Positions 63,407 to 64,000 of a stretch of DNA of 64,000 nucleotides are shown here, in pieces. How positions within the stretch are numbered: position 1 is the first letter of the stretch; each line of letters opens with the position of its first letter. The DNA comes from Roseomonas mucosa ATCC BAA-692 (GTDB taxonomy: Bacteria > Pseudomonadota > Alphaproteobacteria > Acetobacterales > Acetobacteraceae): NCBI RefSeq assembly GCF_000622225.1, contig NZ_JHWD01000004.1, forward strand, positions 1 to 64,000, in the 5' to 3' direction. The position numbers and the translations under genes were made by a program. The notes beneath the pieces are model-generated. The model ran no database searches and was not told the origin of the DNA. It saw nothing but the letters and a program-made list of their open reading frames with translations.

Positions 63407-63595
63407 GATGCTGGGGCCTCCCAGGCCTGAGTGATCCGGCCGTTTCCGGCCTCTGAGGCGGAATCTGGGAGCCGCTCGCGGCACGGTGAGGACCCTTTTG
63501 TGGCATGAATCGGGCAAATGGACCGGCCGGTTCATGGCTGCCCCTCGATGGCCGCAGGGCCCGGCTTGCATGTTTCTTGCTGTCGGCTGGCGACC

Positions 63596-64000
63596 ATGAC
63601 CGTCACGAGATTCCATCCCGCCATGCGCCGCCTGCTTCTGCTCGCCGCCCTTCTCGCCCCGGCCTCCGTCAACCTTTCCGCCGCTGCCCGGGCGCAGTCC
63701 GGTCCCGCCCTGCTGCGCAGCGCCGTGGACGGCACCTTCGCCCCCCATGCCTTCCCGAAGCTGGATGGCGGCGTGCAGGGCTTCAACGTCGATCTCTTCA
63801 CCGAAGTCGCGAAACGGCTGGGCCGGCCGATCACCATCGACAGCGCCTCCTTCTCCGGTCTGGTGCCGGCGCTGAACGCCGGGCGCTACGACTTCCTCGC
63901 CGCGCCGGTGACCGTGACAAAGGAGCGGGCGGAGAACCTGCTCTTCACCGAGGGCTATCTCTACACCGAGTTCCAGTTCGGTATCCGCAAGGGCAATGCC
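63596..64000 (+). CDS. Extracellular solute-binding protein family 3 (N-terminal part; runs off window)
   Basis: The first 135 residues of a periplasmic binding protein, cut by the right edge. The signal peptide is AMRRLLLLAALLAPASVNLSA with cleavage near AARAQ. The family 3 (polar amino acid) pattern follows: LLRSAVDGTFAPHAF, GFNVDLFTEVAKRLGRPITID, FSGLVPALNAGRYDFLAAPVTVTKERAENLLFTEGYL. Such proteins feed an amino-acid ABC transporter. The permease and ATPase lie outside the window. Confidence 0.93.
   Translation, partial: MTVTRFHPAMRRLLLLAALLAPASVNLSAAARAQSGPALLRSAVDGTFAPHAFPKLDGGVQGFNVDLFTEVAKRLGRPITIDSASFSGLVPALNAGRYDFLAAPVTVTKERAENLLFTEGYLYTEFQFGIRKGNA

Overview
The window reads as chromosomal DNA of a high-GC (roughly 70%) alphaproteobacterium, most likely an acetic-acid-bacteria-type member of the Rhodospirillales (Acetobacteraceae, Roseomonas-like). 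This rests on gene content: an NDUFA12 accessory subunit of complex I next to MlaD and DUF2155, an AztAB-type zinc ABC transporter behind a Zur-type palindrome, a NrdJ-like TSCPD protein, and an Rrf2/IscR-led sulfur operon. No species assignment can be made from the sequence alone. Almost all of the window is densely packed housekeeping and accessory metabolism. I see no CRISPR array, prophage, rRNA operon or integrative element. The only clear mobile DNA is a transposase tail at the left edge.

Left part (1-13 kb). An IS1182-like transposase end abuts a truncated gluconate-dehydrogenase-subunit-3-like gene. Then comes ppk2 and a tight leftward operon (FemAB-like protein, EamA transporter, nuclease-helicase DUF2075 protein, secreted EEP-family phosphatase/nuclease). 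RidA, a stand-alone TSCPD protein, the NDUFA12-mlaD-small ORF-DUF2155 block and an AEC transporter/acetolactate-synthase pair follow.

13-26 kb holds branched-chain amino acid synthesis (ilvB-ilvH, an AT-rich frameshifted membrane gene, then ilvC), miaA/serB, a broken secreted-protein gene, a beta-carbonic anhydrase, an acyltransferase, a sugar-nucleotide epimerase/aminotransferase pair, a second RidA and asd behind a possible leader peptide.

26-45 kb contains rlpA, a fluoroacetate-dehalogenase-like hydrolase with an altered halide pocket, stress proteins (fused DUF2382), DUF445, a Zur-box zinc transporter operon, poxB, a nucleoside deaminase/LLM oxidoreductase pair, lactate permease, a split chromate transporter, cysE and a GntR/UTRA regulator.

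45-64 kb contains a transglutaminase-like protein, a sterol-desaturase-family protein, a citrate transporter, a polysaccharide deacetylase/YVTN pair, msrA-msrB, a PAS-EAL phosphodiesterase beside a 14-bp tandem repeat, peptidases and a CAU tRNA. It also holds a striking leftward sulfur-mobilisation operon iscR - cysteine desulfurase - iscS - ferredoxin - tenA - mnmA.

Several genes cohere around organic acids and pyruvate (AEC and CitMHS carriers, lactate permease, PoxB, two acetolactate-synthase-type enzymes) and around sulfur and oxidative repair (cysE, IscS, MnmA, MsrA/B). I found no convincing wholly new multi-gene system. The best leads are the nuclease-helicase fusion in its overlapping operon, the catalytic-core-less NrdJ relative, the AT-rich homopolymer-frameshifted gene wedged into the ilv operon, and the IscU-less sulfur operon. 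All functional statements are from sequence reading only; no database search was run.
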